Assembly (NCBI GenBank): GCA_016788785.1
Contig: JAEUSM010000007.1
Location: 62,001 to 126,000 of the forward strand
Reading direction: 5' to 3'
From: Candidatus Kapaibacterium sp.
GTDB lineage: Bacteria > Bacteroidota > Ignavibacteria > Kapaibacteriales > JAEUSM01
DNA: 64,000 nucleotides
Shown: positions 18,877 through 27,027 of the stretch, in pieces
How positions within the stretch are numbered: the stretch's first letter is position 1
Layout of the letters: every line of letters begins with the position of its first letter
The notes under the pieces: model-generated
Databases searched by the model: none
Seen by the model: the letters and a program-made list of their open reading frames with translations, nothing else
What the model was told of the DNA's origin: nothing
Position numbers and translations under genes: made by a program

Positions 18877-19836
18877 TTACTTTTTTTGAAATAAGGGGAA
18901 AGTACCATTTCGTTTACCCCGAAATCCACGAAGAAATTCTGATGTTTTCATTTTGCTTTTGTTCGGTAATTGTAATTTTTCGATAGAAATGACACCATCC
19001 GAACAACCTACAAAAAACTGAGTATCTGTCATGTTGTACTCATTCGGAGCTAAAGCCACATCTTTTGTACAAAATGAGATAGAATGTACTTTCATTATTT
19101 CACCTTCAAATTCTGTCCAAGCTACGGGGTATGGCGACAATCCACGTACAAAGTTGCTGATTTCCACAGTTGTTTGATTCCAATCAATCTGTGTATTTTC
19201 ACGAAAAAGTTTTGGTGCAGATGATGCTTCTTCATCATTTTGAGAAATTGGAGTAACATTCCCATCAATCAATTGTTTGCATGTTTCTATTGACAATTCA
19301 GCCGCATACGACATCATTGCATCATGCAAATCACCAGCAGTCCAATCGGATTCAATGGCAAATGAACGTTGTCCAATGATATTACCAGTATCGACGACAT
19401 CTGTAAGCAAAAAAGAAGTAACCCCAGTTGTTGTTTCACCCCGAATTATAGCCCATTGAATAGGAGCTGCACCACGGTATTTGGGTAGCAAAGAACCATG
19501 AATGTTAAAACTACCTAACTTAGACAATGAATATACTTTTTTTGGAAGGATTTTGAAAGCAATAACTACGATAATGTCTGGCTGAATCGATTCGATTTGA
19601 TGTACAAATTCATCATCCTTTAAGCTTTTAGGCTGAAGGATAGATGTTATTCCAAGTTCATTAGCTTTCTTTTTTACAGAAGACTCAGAAATTTTTAACC
19701 CACGTCCTATTGGTTTGTCTTCAATCGTAACAACAGTATGAATAGGATAAACCCTGTGAAGATGCTCCAAGCAATAGGCTGCAAATTCTGGAGTACCCAT
19801 AAATACAATTTTGGGTTGTAGGTTTTGGTTGTTCAT
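18877..19836 (-). CDS. fmt: Methionyl-tRNA formyltransferase
   Basis: Formylates the initiator Met-tRNA using 10-formyl-THF, 319 residues. Motifs are VFMGTPEFAAYCLE at the N-terminus, NIHGSLLPKYRGAAPIQWAI with the catalytic Asn-His, and GVTSFLLTDVVDTGNI. The C-terminal tRNA-binding domain is present (VSNFVRGLSPYPVAWTEFEG appears as ISNFVRG...). It overlaps dut by one base. Peptide deformylase, the common neighbour, is absent. Confidence 0.97.
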   Translation of the reverse strand: MNNQNLQPKIVFMGTPEFAAYCLEHLHRVYPIHTVVTIEDKPIGRGLKISESSVKKKANELGITSILQPKSLKDDEFVHQIESIQPDIIVVIAFKILPKKVYSLSKLGSFNIHGSLLPKYRGAAPIQWAIIRGETTTGVTSFLLTDVVDTGNIIGQRSFAIESDWTAGDLHDAMMSYAAELSIETCKQLIDGNVTPISQNDEEASSAPKLFRENTQIDWNQTTVEISNFVRGLSPYPVAWTEFEGEIMKVHSISFCTKDVALAPNEYNMTDTQFFVGCSDGVISIEKLQLPNKSKMKTSEFLRGFRGKRNGTFPLFQKK

Positions 19837-20279
19837 TACACTCCAGTGCTTCCAAATCCACCATCACCACGAGCAGTTTCATCCAAAGAATCTACTTCAT
19901 TCCAATTGATACTTTCATATTGGGCAATTACTAATTGAGCAATTCTATCACCAGTTTGAATGACAAATGGTTCTTTCCCAAAATTCGCCAAAATCACCTT
20001 AATTTCTCCGCGATAATCGGAATCAATGGTTCCAGGTGCATTGAGAGCAAAAATACCATTTTTTGCAGCTAAACCACTTCTCGATCGAACTTGGCACTCA
20101 TAACCTTTTGGCAATGCTATAGACAAATTTGTCGGCACCATCGCAATTGCTCCCGGTGCAATTTCAACATTTTTGTCTACTGTAGCATATACATCCATTC
20201 CTGCTGAACCTTCAGTTGCATACTGTGGCAGTGGAATGGAGGCAAATTCTTCGTTAATTCGTTTGATGGAGATGTTCAT
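19836..20279 (-). CDS. dut: Deoxyuridine triphosphate nucleotidohydrolase
   Basis: Trimeric dUTPase producing dUMP and pyrophosphate, 147 residues. All five motifs are visible: AGMDVYA, RSRSGLAAKNG, NAPGTIDSDYRGEI, QTGDRIAQLVI and a glycine-rich ARGDGGFGSTGV at the C-terminus. It overlaps the CDF gene upstream by 26 bases and fmt downstream by one base, consistent with one transcript. Confidence 0.97.
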   Translation of the reverse strand: MNISIKRINEEFASIPLPQYATEGSAGMDVYATVDKNVEIAPGAIAMVPTNLSIALPKGYECQVRSRSGLAAKNGIFALNAPGTIDSDYRGEIKVILANFGKEPFVIQTGDRIAQLVIAQYESINWNEVDSLDETARGDGGFGSTGV

Positions 20280-20955
20280 AATAGTCTTGTTGTTCTTGGA
20301 GAAAATCTTTTTCCTTTCTCAGGGTTGCTCTGTATAACTTCTGAGCATTGTACAAAAGAAATACAACGATAAAACTTGAAAGCACTTTATCAATCCATTC
20401 AATATGGGTCATCATCATTACCAATGTTCCAATGATAATAGACAATGACGACATTATATCGGCAATCAAATGAATATAAGCACCACGAGTTGCCAAGTTC
20501 GTTGTATTTCTCAGAAGAAAGGCGCTAATAAGATGGGCAACAATACCAAATATTGCAGCAAACAAGATGAGTATGTGTTCTTCATCGTGTGAATGTCCAA
20601 ATTCAGAATGGGAATGATGGTGGAATACAAACATTTCCAATAGTATCCACAGTGAAAAAGCAACTAATAAAATAGCATTAATTTTTGCTGTTATTAATTG
20701 ATTTTTTACGATGGAAAATTCTCTATTTTTTGTAAATGAATTCTGTTTTTGAAGTTTTTTTGAGATGGAAATAGAAATTAGGGCGACTGCTAATGAAGAA
20801 CAATCGATAAAGATATGAGCAGAATCTGTGAGTAATGCATAACTCCCTGTACTAAGACCAACGTACAATTTTACACAAAGAACCAATAGTGCTGTTGAAA
20901 TAGCAATCCATAATCCACGTATGTCAGGCAAAGAAATAAGAGGTTTTGTTGGCAC
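20254..20955 (-). CDS. Cation diffusion facilitator, short form
   Basis: A 233-residue inner-membrane metal/proton antiporter of the CDF family with about six hydrophobic helices. The intramembrane metal sites are represented by LTDSAHIFIDC in helix 2 and HLIADIMSS in helix 5. A His-rich loop (HHHSHSEFGHSHDEEH) sits between helices 3 and 4 and suggests zinc or a similar metal. The C-terminal cytoplasmic dimerisation domain of typical ~300-residue members is missing, replaced by a short charged tail. The first gene of the dut-fmt run; no regulator is visible. Confidence 0.88.
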   Translation of the reverse strand: MPTKPLISLPDIRGLWIAISTALLVLCVKLYVGLSTGSYALLTDSAHIFIDCSSLAVALISISISKKLQKQNSFTKNREFSIVKNQLITAKINAILLVAFSLWILLEMFVFHHHSHSEFGHSHDEEHILILFAAIFGIVAHLISAFLLRNTTNLATRGAYIHLIADIMSSLSIIIGTLVMMMTHIEWIDKVLSSFIVVFLLYNAQKLYRATLRKEKDFLQEQQDYYEHLHQTN

Positions 20956-21016
20956 GATAAGTAGAATTAATCTTGAATATCGCTTATGACGTATAAATAA
21001 TGCAAACTATTTGCAA

Positions 21017-21961
21017 TTAGAGAATTTGAAGCATTTTCCTTGCTTGAGGAACATAAGAACTTTTTGGGTAGAGTTCTATTAATCGTTCCATTGATTTTTT
21101 TGCTTCTTGTTTATTTCCTATTTTTTGTTGTGCCATCCCAATCATATACTGTGCATCATCGAGTTTTGTTCCGCCATAGACAGGGCTAACTTTTTGAAAA
21201 TGTTGTATTGCTTTGGAACTATTTCCTGAACGAAAGTAAGCTTCACCCAACCAATAATTGTACTGGGATAACAAGACAGGATTTTTCGTTGAATTCGCTA
21301 AACGTTGAAACTCTTGTATCGCTTCGGTGTATTTTTTTTGCCCCAATAAAGCGTACGGATCTTTTCCGTTAATTTGTGGAGTCGTTGAAGCAACTTCTTT
21401 TTTCGTTTCTTTTGGTGTTACTTCCGCTTTTTTTTCATCAGAAACAATGGTAGTTTTTTTCTTTTGTTGTTCTTTTTTTTCGGTTTTGTTGGCATTTTGA
21501 GACTTTCCAATTGATTCATCAGATAGAATAGTACTCTTTTTCCCTTTAGAACTATTTGTTTTGCTCGTATCGACTAATTGAGCCTCAGTTCCATCGGAAG
21601 ATGCCCCTTTGTCAGTTGTAATTCCTTTTTGTGGCGTTGGAACCTCAACGACTCCATTTTTGATTTGAAACTGAGAAAGAATATTTTTAATTTCCTCAAT
21701 ATCCTTTTTCATCGTCTCAGTATCTTTTGCTATAGTCGTAACCTTAGCTTCTAACGATTCTGTTTGAGCTTGCAAAGTGACAAGTTGTTCTTGAAGCGAC
21801 GGTAATTTGCCATTTTTTTTGGGTTGTGAAGCTTTTGATTTTGTTGAATCGCCATTTGTAAATGCTGAATCTTTTTGTAATTCATTCGACGAACTACAAC
21901 TACTCAAAGCTACAAAAGTAACAATAGGAAAAACTAAAAATATTGATAGAAACCGTTTCAT
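21017..21961 (-). CDS. YbgF/CpoB-like lipoprotein with coiled coil and TPRs
   Basis: About 314 residues from the Met that opens MKRFLSIFLVFP; a Met six codons upstream is less likely because it precedes a poorer signal peptide. The lipobox is ALSSC. A trimeric-type coiled coil (LVTLQAQTESLEAKVTTI) follows, then a low-complexity Lys/Thr/Ser linker, then three TPR-like units ending in YPKSSYVPQARKML. The architecture matches the Tol-Pal associated YbgF/CpoB family, which coordinates wall synthesis and outer-membrane constriction in proteobacteria. No tol or pal genes are adjacent, and the lipobox is unlike the soluble E. coli protein. Confidence 0.75.
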   Translation of the reverse strand: MKRFLSIFLVFPIVTFVALSSCSSSNELQKDSAFTNGDSTKSKASQPKKNGKLPSLQEQLVTLQAQTESLEAKVTTIAKDTETMKKDIEEIKNILSQFQIKNGVVEVPTPQKGITTDKGASSDGTEAQLVDTSKTNSSKGKKSTILSDESIGKSQNANKTEKKEQQKKKTTIVSDEKKAEVTPKETKKEVASTTPQINGKDPYALLGQKKYTEAIQEFQRLANSTKNPVLLSQYNYWLGEAYFRSGNSSKAIQHFQKVSPVYGGTKLDDAQYMIGMAQQKIGNKQEAKKSMERLIELYPKSSYVPQARKMLQIL

Positions 21962-22040
21962 AATGTCCTTTTCATTCATTCAATTGCTTTACTATCAATT
22001 TTCTAACCGTTTTTTATAATTTCAACTAATCAATGGAAAT

Positions 22041-22922
22041 TTAAGAATGAAATTCGTGCTTTTCTGCTTTTTCACATTCCGGAGAACAAGATCGTTTATG
22101 AGTAATTTCACATTCAGGGCAACATAAAAATAACTCGTGACATTCTTGATTAGCACAATTCAAATACTTTGGAGTTGGGGTTCCACAGTATTGACAATTG
22201 GTAATTACGGTTGCTTCTTCAGTATGATTAATCGGCACTGATATTCGCTCATCAAAGACATAACAATACCCTTCAAAGTTTTTACCTTCCATTTTTTTGC
22301 CGTAGTTAATAATACCACCATGCAATTGATTAACATCGGTAAATCCTTGGTCTAATAGAAATCCCGTAAATTTTTCGCAACGAATACCACCGGTGCAATA
22401 GGTCAAAACTTTCTTATCTTTATATTGAGATAATGTTTCTGCAGCCCATTGTGGCATGTCTTTGGACGTTTCAACTTCTGCTCTGATAGCATTTTTGAAG
22501 TGTCCCAAATCATATTCATAGTCATTACGAATGTCAAAAATAACGACATCTTCTTCGGTCATTGCTTTATAAAATTCTTCGGGGCTAAGATAGTTGCCAG
22601 TTTTCTTTAATGGGTCAATTTCATATTCGAATCGCCATGTAACCAATTCTTTTTTCGGTCTGACGATCATTTTTTTGAATGTATGTCCTTCTACTTCATC
22701 TATTTTAAATTCAATCCCAGAAAAAACAACATCATTAGCCAAAGCATTTCTGTAAATAGCTGTAGCCTCTTTTGTGCCAGAAACAGTTCCATTGACACCT
22801 TCTGATGCAATCCAAATTCTTCCTTTTAACCCCAAAGACTCACAAAATCTTTTGTGTTCTGCAGCAAAAAACTCTGGATCTTCTATGGTTGTAAATTTGT
22901 AATAGAGTAAAACTTCAAACAT
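22041..22922 (-). CDS. trhO: tRNA uridine(34) hydroxylase (rhodanese family)
   Basis: TrhO (YceA) makes 5-hydroxyuridine at tRNA position 34, an oxygen-dependent modification. The protein is 293 residues. An N-terminal acylphosphatase-like domain (GRIWIASEGVNGTVSG) precedes a rhodanese domain with catalytic Cys in TYCTGGIRCEKFTGFL. The C-terminus is cysteine-rich (CQYCG, CANQEC, CCPEC, CSPEC) and probably binds zinc, as in many family members. It stands alone between short intergenic gaps. Confidence 0.95.
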   Translation of the reverse strand: MFEVLLYYKFTTIEDPEFFAAEHKRFCESLGLKGRIWIASEGVNGTVSGTKEATAIYRNALANDVVFSGIEFKIDEVEGHTFKKMIVRPKKELVTWRFEYEIDPLKKTGNYLSPEEFYKAMTEEDVVIFDIRNDYEYDLGHFKNAIRAEVETSKDMPQWAAETLSQYKDKKVLTYCTGGIRCEKFTGFLLDQGFTDVNQLHGGIINYGKKMEGKNFEGYCYVFDERISVPINHTEEATVITNCQYCGTPTPKYLNCANQECHELFLCCPECEITHKRSCSPECEKAEKHEFHS

Positions 22923-22989
22923 TTGTAATTTGATATATCGTTGTTGACTATTTCGATTGTAACTATTTTAGTACGAAATTTAGGTCGAT

Positions 22990-24357
22990 TTATTGCTGAA
23001 TTGTCACACGTCTTGAATCAACTTCCATAGGAAATACTATCAATTTTGGGACTAAATGCGATAAACCTAATTTCCGTAAAAAGTATGGAGGGAATGCTCT
23101 AAACAATGTACGTACTGAAATGTTGAATTGTTTTGTGTTTTTTAAATTATTTGCCGGTATGGTGTAATTACAGTATACATGTCCATGTGGGGCAATGGTG
23201 CTATTTTGAACTGCTTCTGCTTCCCAGAAAAATTCTGTCGGCATACCATGTTTTTGAGCAGTTCCATTGAATAAATAGAGATTTGTATCCAAAGGAAACA
23301 ATCCACCTTTTACAAAGTCACTACGTTCATTTCTCAAATCCTTGTTTGGGTCTAAAAGTCCTGTAGAAAATAGCGTATCGTTTGTTTGAACATCTGTTGC
23401 CACGACCTCTACCCACATTTGGCGTTCGAAGATGGAACCAGAGGGAATATTATGCCCAGTAATTGAGTTTTCTACCAAAACTCTGAAATCAAACGGTTGA
23501 TCTTTTGGAACAGTATTTTTTATATCCAAACTCATTTGAATGGAATATTTCAAAAGAAATGCAACGAGTTCAATCGTTTTTTCTCTTCCCGGAAAATCAT
23601 CTTCAAATGGAACATCAACTCCCACCATGTGATGTTCGTGGAGTGTTCGGACTTTTCCATTCACTGCTGCTGGACCTGTCATAACTTCCATGTGGCAATC
23701 TTGACAAGGAATATTTCTACGTGGATAGGTGCTATTTTCCCATTCAGTATATGTTTTTTCCACCAATACTCCTCTTGGGTTACGAAAGTCATGGCATGGC
23801 TGACATACTTCTGAAGTAAGAAAACGTTTATCGTATTGAGATGTATGAAATGAATTTGGAACAGGATCTTCAATTGTTCCATATTTTACTCGGTTTGTGT
23901 GGTAAGTTGGAACGTTTTGACCAGGAATAACTTTATCAATGCTATGGCAAACGACACAACTTACACCATGGGCAGAGATGGAAGAAACGGTTTTCGGGTC
24001 AAAACCAGCAGGTGCTTCATTGAACATAGTAGCAAAAGGGCTATGACATTCAATACAAAATTGACCTAACGAATTATTGCTACGCTCTTGTCCGATTTTA
24101 TGCAGTGCATGAAAAACAGGGTCTTTGAAAGAATATGCGTGCATCGACATAGCCCATTGTTCAAAATGAATTGGGTGACAAGATTTGCATTGTTCTGGGT
24201 CATCAAAGACTAATCGAAGTTTGGCTATCGAATCAGCAGATAATGGGGCTTTTGTTGCAGAAGTGAATTGAATTACTTGTTCAGATTCGTTGCACCCAAC
24301 AATAACTACAAATAAAGTTAGTAGAATTCCAAATTTGAATAATAACTCTTTTTTCAC
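22990..24357 (-). CDS. Five-heme cytochrome c lipoprotein
   Basis: A 455-residue secreted lipoprotein (lipobox VIVGC, Cys22). Five CxxCH heme-attachment motifs are present: CKSCH at residues 57-61, then CIECH, CVVCH, CQPCH and CQDCH, all in the N-terminal half. The C-terminal half is beta-rich (NTVPKDQPFDFRVLVENSITGHNIPSG) and heme-free. It resembles cytochrome c554/multiheme families in heme spacing, but no electron donor or acceptor gene adjoins it. It starts three bases after the FGE-fold lipoprotein gene and is presumably co-transcribed. A periplasmic or outer-surface electron carrier is the most that can be said. Confidence 0.88.
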   Translation of the reverse strand: MKKELLFKFGILLTLFVVIVGCNESEQVIQFTSATKAPLSADSIAKLRLVFDDPEQCKSCHPIHFEQWAMSMHAYSFKDPVFHALHKIGQERSNNSLGQFCIECHSPFATMFNEAPAGFDPKTVSSISAHGVSCVVCHSIDKVIPGQNVPTYHTNRVKYGTIEDPVPNSFHTSQYDKRFLTSEVCQPCHDFRNPRGVLVEKTYTEWENSTYPRRNIPCQDCHMEVMTGPAAVNGKVRTLHEHHMVGVDVPFEDDFPGREKTIELVAFLLKYSIQMSLDIKNTVPKDQPFDFRVLVENSITGHNIPSGSIFERQMWVEVVATDVQTNDTLFSTGLLDPNKDLRNERSDFVKGGLFPLDTNLYLFNGTAQKHGMPTEFFWEAEAVQNSTIAPHGHVYCNYTIPANNLKNTKQFNISVRTLFRAFPPYFLRKLGLSHLVPKLIVFPMEVDSRRVTIQQ

Positions 24358-24360
24358 TTG

Positions 24361-25479
24361 CTATCCATTTCTTCCGATACGAAAACCAAAACTATAGTAT
24401 GCACTTTTCGAAAATCCTTGCACACGAGTATGGGATCTTGTAAGAATTGTACCAAATTCCCAACCACCTCCTCGAACAACCCTCATTTTAGAAGGTGTCC
24501 AAGTTGGGCCTGTTGGATTTATATTTTCATTTTTACTATAATATTCATAATCATGGTAATCCCAAACCCATTCTGATGCATTTCCGAGCATATCATATAA
24601 CCCAAAGGCATTCGGTTTTTTTTGTCCAACAGGGTGAGTCTTTCCACTCGCATTGGAGCAATACCAGGCTATCTCATCCATTCTTGGTTCAACTTCCGGA
24701 ATAACAGAAGAACAAAAATTACGGCGGTCTTGAAGATTGCCATTGTAAGTGTCTGTATTTGTACCAGATCTGCAAGCATATTCCCATTCTGCATCAGTGA
24801 GAAGTCTAAAGCCATTCGCATTTCGAGAAAATACGACTGAATCGCCAATTACTCTATAAACGGGAGTTAGACCTTGGCGAATTGACAATCTGTTACAATA
24901 ATCTATAGCTTCATACCAAGAAACCCGCTCAACAGGCATTTGTAAATCTCCCAAAAACCAACTTGGATTATAACCCATCAATGATAAAAATTGTCTTTGA
25001 GTGATTTCATATTTTCCGACTGAAAAGGGGCTTACTTTTACTAATCGCTGAGGTAACTCACTTGCATCGAATGCATCGTTTGAGCCCATTAAAAAAGTAC
25101 CTTGTGGTAAAGAAACCATTTCTGGAACCAAAACAGAATCTCGTATATTTACTGTAACAGAATTAATAGAAACAATTGTTCCTTTGTGAATTATTCTAAC
25201 AGAAATAAAGTAATAACCTTCTTTTGGGAATTGGATTGTAGCAATATTTGAAGCTGATTCTACATATTGTTCATTGGTATCTAAACGCCATTGATATCGA
25301 AAATCATTGTTTGATGGTGAAGTTACAAGCGTAAATGTATACAAATCTTTAGTCGAGCCTTCTATTCCGGGGGAAACTCGTAATTCAGAGAATAGGGTTG
25401 TAGGTGGTGAAATAAGTCCTGAATCACCACAAGAAATGAACATTATTAGAAGCAAAAGAAATAAACTTGTTTTTATCAT
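24361..25479 (-). CDS. FGE-fold (SUMF1) lipoprotein with PKD-like domain
   Basis: A 372-residue lipoprotein (lipobox MFISC, Cys17). Residues about 30-115 look like a PKD/Ig-like fold (FRYQWRLDTNEQ, FPKEGYYFISVRI). Residues about 120-372 are an FGE-sulfatase domain: GTFLMGSNDA, VGKYEITQRQF, PVERVSWYEAIDYCNRLS, RLLTDAEWEYACRSG, DMLGNASEWVWD, RGGGWEFG and SFGFRIGRNG. The two catalytic cysteines of true formylglycine-generating enzymes are absent from the RGGGW region, so enzymatic activity is unlikely. GldK/GldJ of T9SS also belong to this fold, but the PKD-like start argues against equating it with them. It lies between rsmH and the cytochrome. Confidence 0.85.
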   Translation of the reverse strand: MIKTSLFLLLLIMFISCGDSGLISPPTTLFSELRVSPGIEGSTKDLYTFTLVTSPSNNDFRYQWRLDTNEQYVESASNIATIQFPKEGYYFISVRIIHKGTIVSINSVTVNIRDSVLVPEMVSLPQGTFLMGSNDAFDASELPQRLVKVSPFSVGKYEITQRQFLSLMGYNPSWFLGDLQMPVERVSWYEAIDYCNRLSIRQGLTPVYRVIGDSVVFSRNANGFRLLTDAEWEYACRSGTNTDTYNGNLQDRRNFCSSVIPEVEPRMDEIAWYCSNASGKTHPVGQKKPNAFGLYDMLGNASEWVWDYHDYEYYSKNENINPTGPTWTPSKMRVVRGGGWEFGTILTRSHTRVQGFSKSAYYSFGFRIGRNG

Positions 25480-26402
25480 TTCATTTCAAAAACTCGTAGT
25501 TTTGCACTCCTTGCTCTTGGATTTGTCCGTAATTCTTCATTTGAAGGAACAATTGGCTTTTTTGTAACTATCGTCCCCAAATTTTGTTCTTTAAACGATT
25601 GAAATAATTGTTTAATAATTCTATCTTCTAAAGAATGATATGTCAATACTACAATTCGTGCTTTAGATGAAAGTACTGATGGAAGAGCGGTAATTGTTTT
25701 TTCTAAAACCCTCATTTCATCATTGACTTCTATTCGTATTGCTTGAAAAATTCTTGATAATACCGTTGGTAAATACTTTCCAGTCCCTACAACTTCCTCA
25801 ACAACTCTGCGTAAATCACCTGTGGTGGTTAGTTTTGATAATTTTCGACGTTGAACTATTTTCGCTGCAATAGCTTTTGATTGTGGTTCTTCTCCATATT
25901 CCCATAACATATCAGCAATTTCTTGTTCTGTAAATGTGGCTAAGACATCTTCTGCCGATAGTTCTTGCATATTAGAAAATCTCATGTCTAATGGTGCTTC
26001 CAATCTGTAACTTAGTCCTGTAAAGGGATAATCTATTTGAAATGAAGAAATTCCCAAATCGAACAACACTCCATCTAAAGCGATAGTATTTTCTTTGCAA
26101 TAATCAGCAATAGAAGAAAAGTTTTGTTCAACTAATATACTTTTTCCGTTTGCGATAAAATCCGCCAACAACAAATTAGAACGTTGAATTGCATTCGAAT
26201 CAGCATCAAAGGAAATCACCTTTCCTTCATCATTCACCATAGAAAGTAAATACTTAGTATGCCCACCACCACCTAAGGTCGCATCAACGTAGGTTCCGGA
26301 AGAATTTACTACCAAAAACTCACAACATTCCTTTAGTAAAACGGGAATATGATAAGGAATTGTTGTAAGTAATTCTTGTTTTTGCGTAGACTTATTGAGC
26401 AT
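25476..26402 (-). CDS. rsmH: 16S rRNA m4C1402 methyltransferase
   Basis: SAM-dependent methyltransferase RsmH (MraW), about 308 residues from Met at 26402 (MLNKSTQ). An earlier in-frame Met at 26444 lies deep inside yigZ and adds no family sequence. Motifs: HIPVLLKECCEFL, YVDATLGGGGHTKYLL, GVLFDLGISSFQID, GLSYRLEAPLDMRF and YHSLEDRIIKQLF. In many bacteria this gene opens the division/wall cluster after mraZ. Here it is away from any dcw gene, between yigZ (11-base overlap) and the FGE-like lipoprotein (4-base overlap). Confidence 0.96.
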   Translation of the reverse strand: MLNKSTQKQELLTTIPYHIPVLLKECCEFLVVNSSGTYVDATLGGGGHTKYLLSMVNDEGKVISFDADSNAIQRSNLLLADFIANGKSILVEQNFSSIADYCKENTIALDGVLFDLGISSFQIDYPFTGLSYRLEAPLDMRFSNMQELSAEDVLATFTEQEIADMLWEYGEEPQSKAIAAKIVQRRKLSKLTTTGDLRRVVEEVVGTGKYLPTVLSRIFQAIRIEVNDEMRVLEKTITALPSVLSSKARIVVLTYHSLEDRIIKQLFQSFKEQNLGTIVTKKPIVPSNEELRTNPRARSAKLRVFEMK

Positions 26403-27012
26403 GAATTGTTTTATAGATTGGTTCAAATACTTGAATCGAATCACATGAATATCGAATATCTTCTATTTGACGATGAATATTCTCCATTCGTTCAGTTGCA
26501 AAGAAAAACTGCATTGTGCATTGTTCCAACATCGAATAAGAAAACTCCTCAGCTATACTTTCAAATCTATGAATGACCGTCGATAATTCTTTGTAATCAC
26601 AAATAATTATTACAGGTGTAACTTGAATAATTTTCAATAGTTTTGCCGATTGTATTGCATCTTCGACTGCATCTGAATATGCTCTTACTAACCCTCCAAC
26701 CCCCAGTTTTGTTCCACCAAAAAAACGTGTAACAACTACTGAACAATTAGTCAATGAATACTTTTCCAATGTCATATCCATTGGTTTTCCTGCACTTCCG
26801 TGTGGTTCTCCATCATCAGAATACTTTTGAAATAAGGGATTTACTCCAATTCTCACCGCATAACAATGGTGATTTGCATCGTAAAACTCTTTTTGAATTG
26901 CATAATATTGATCTTGAAAATCATCTAATTTTTCTGTCGGATACAAATCTGTAATGAATTGAGAACTTTTTATTGTTATTTTTGTACGAATTTTTTCAAA
27001 AACAGTAAACAA
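26392..27012 (-). CDS. yigZ: YigZ/IMPACT family protein
   Basis: A 206-residue member of the UPF0029/IMPACT family. Diagnostic motifs are SSQFITDLYP near the start, HHCYAVRIG, SDDGEPHGSAGKPM and RFFGGTKLGVGGLVRAYSDA, followed by a small C-terminal ferredoxin-like domain. The eukaryotic relative acts in translational control; the bacterial role is uncertain. The start is 15 bases from that of divergent bshA, so any bshA promoter must lie inside this coding sequence. Confidence 0.93.
   Translation of the reverse strand: MFTVFEKIRTKITIKSSQFITDLYPTEKLDDFQDQYYAIQKEFYDANHHCYAVRIGVNPLFQKYSDDGEPHGSAGKPMDMTLEKYSLTNCSVVVTRFFGGTKLGVGGLVRAYSDAVEDAIQSAKLLKIIQVTPVIIICDYKELSTVIHRFESIAEEFSYSMLEQCTMQFFFATERMENIHRQIEDIRYSCDSIQVFEPIYKTIHAQ
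26977..26984 (+). promoter_or_regulatory. Candidate -7 element for bshA
   Basis: TATTTTTG matches the TAnnTTTG consensus and lies 43 bases before the bshA start, inside the 5' end of the divergent yigZ. A TTG at 26959-26961 is only 15 bases upstream, slightly short for the usual spacing, so support is partial. Confidence 0.35.
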
Positions 27013-27027
27013 ATTTCACCTAAAAAT

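Noticed and set aside
18810-18929. Extension of the hydroxyacyl-CoA dehydrogenase-like gene into fmt
   Set aside because: The extra 40 residues overlap the fmt C-terminus and do not resemble the family.
24361-25479. Functional formylglycine-generating enzyme
   Set aside because: The catalytic cysteines of the family are not present and no sulfatase gene is nearby.
26959-27027. N-terminal extension of bshA to 26959
   Set aside because: It adds 23 residues with no BshA similarity, overlaps yigZ on the other strand and contains the candidate -7 element; Met at 27028 begins the family signature.
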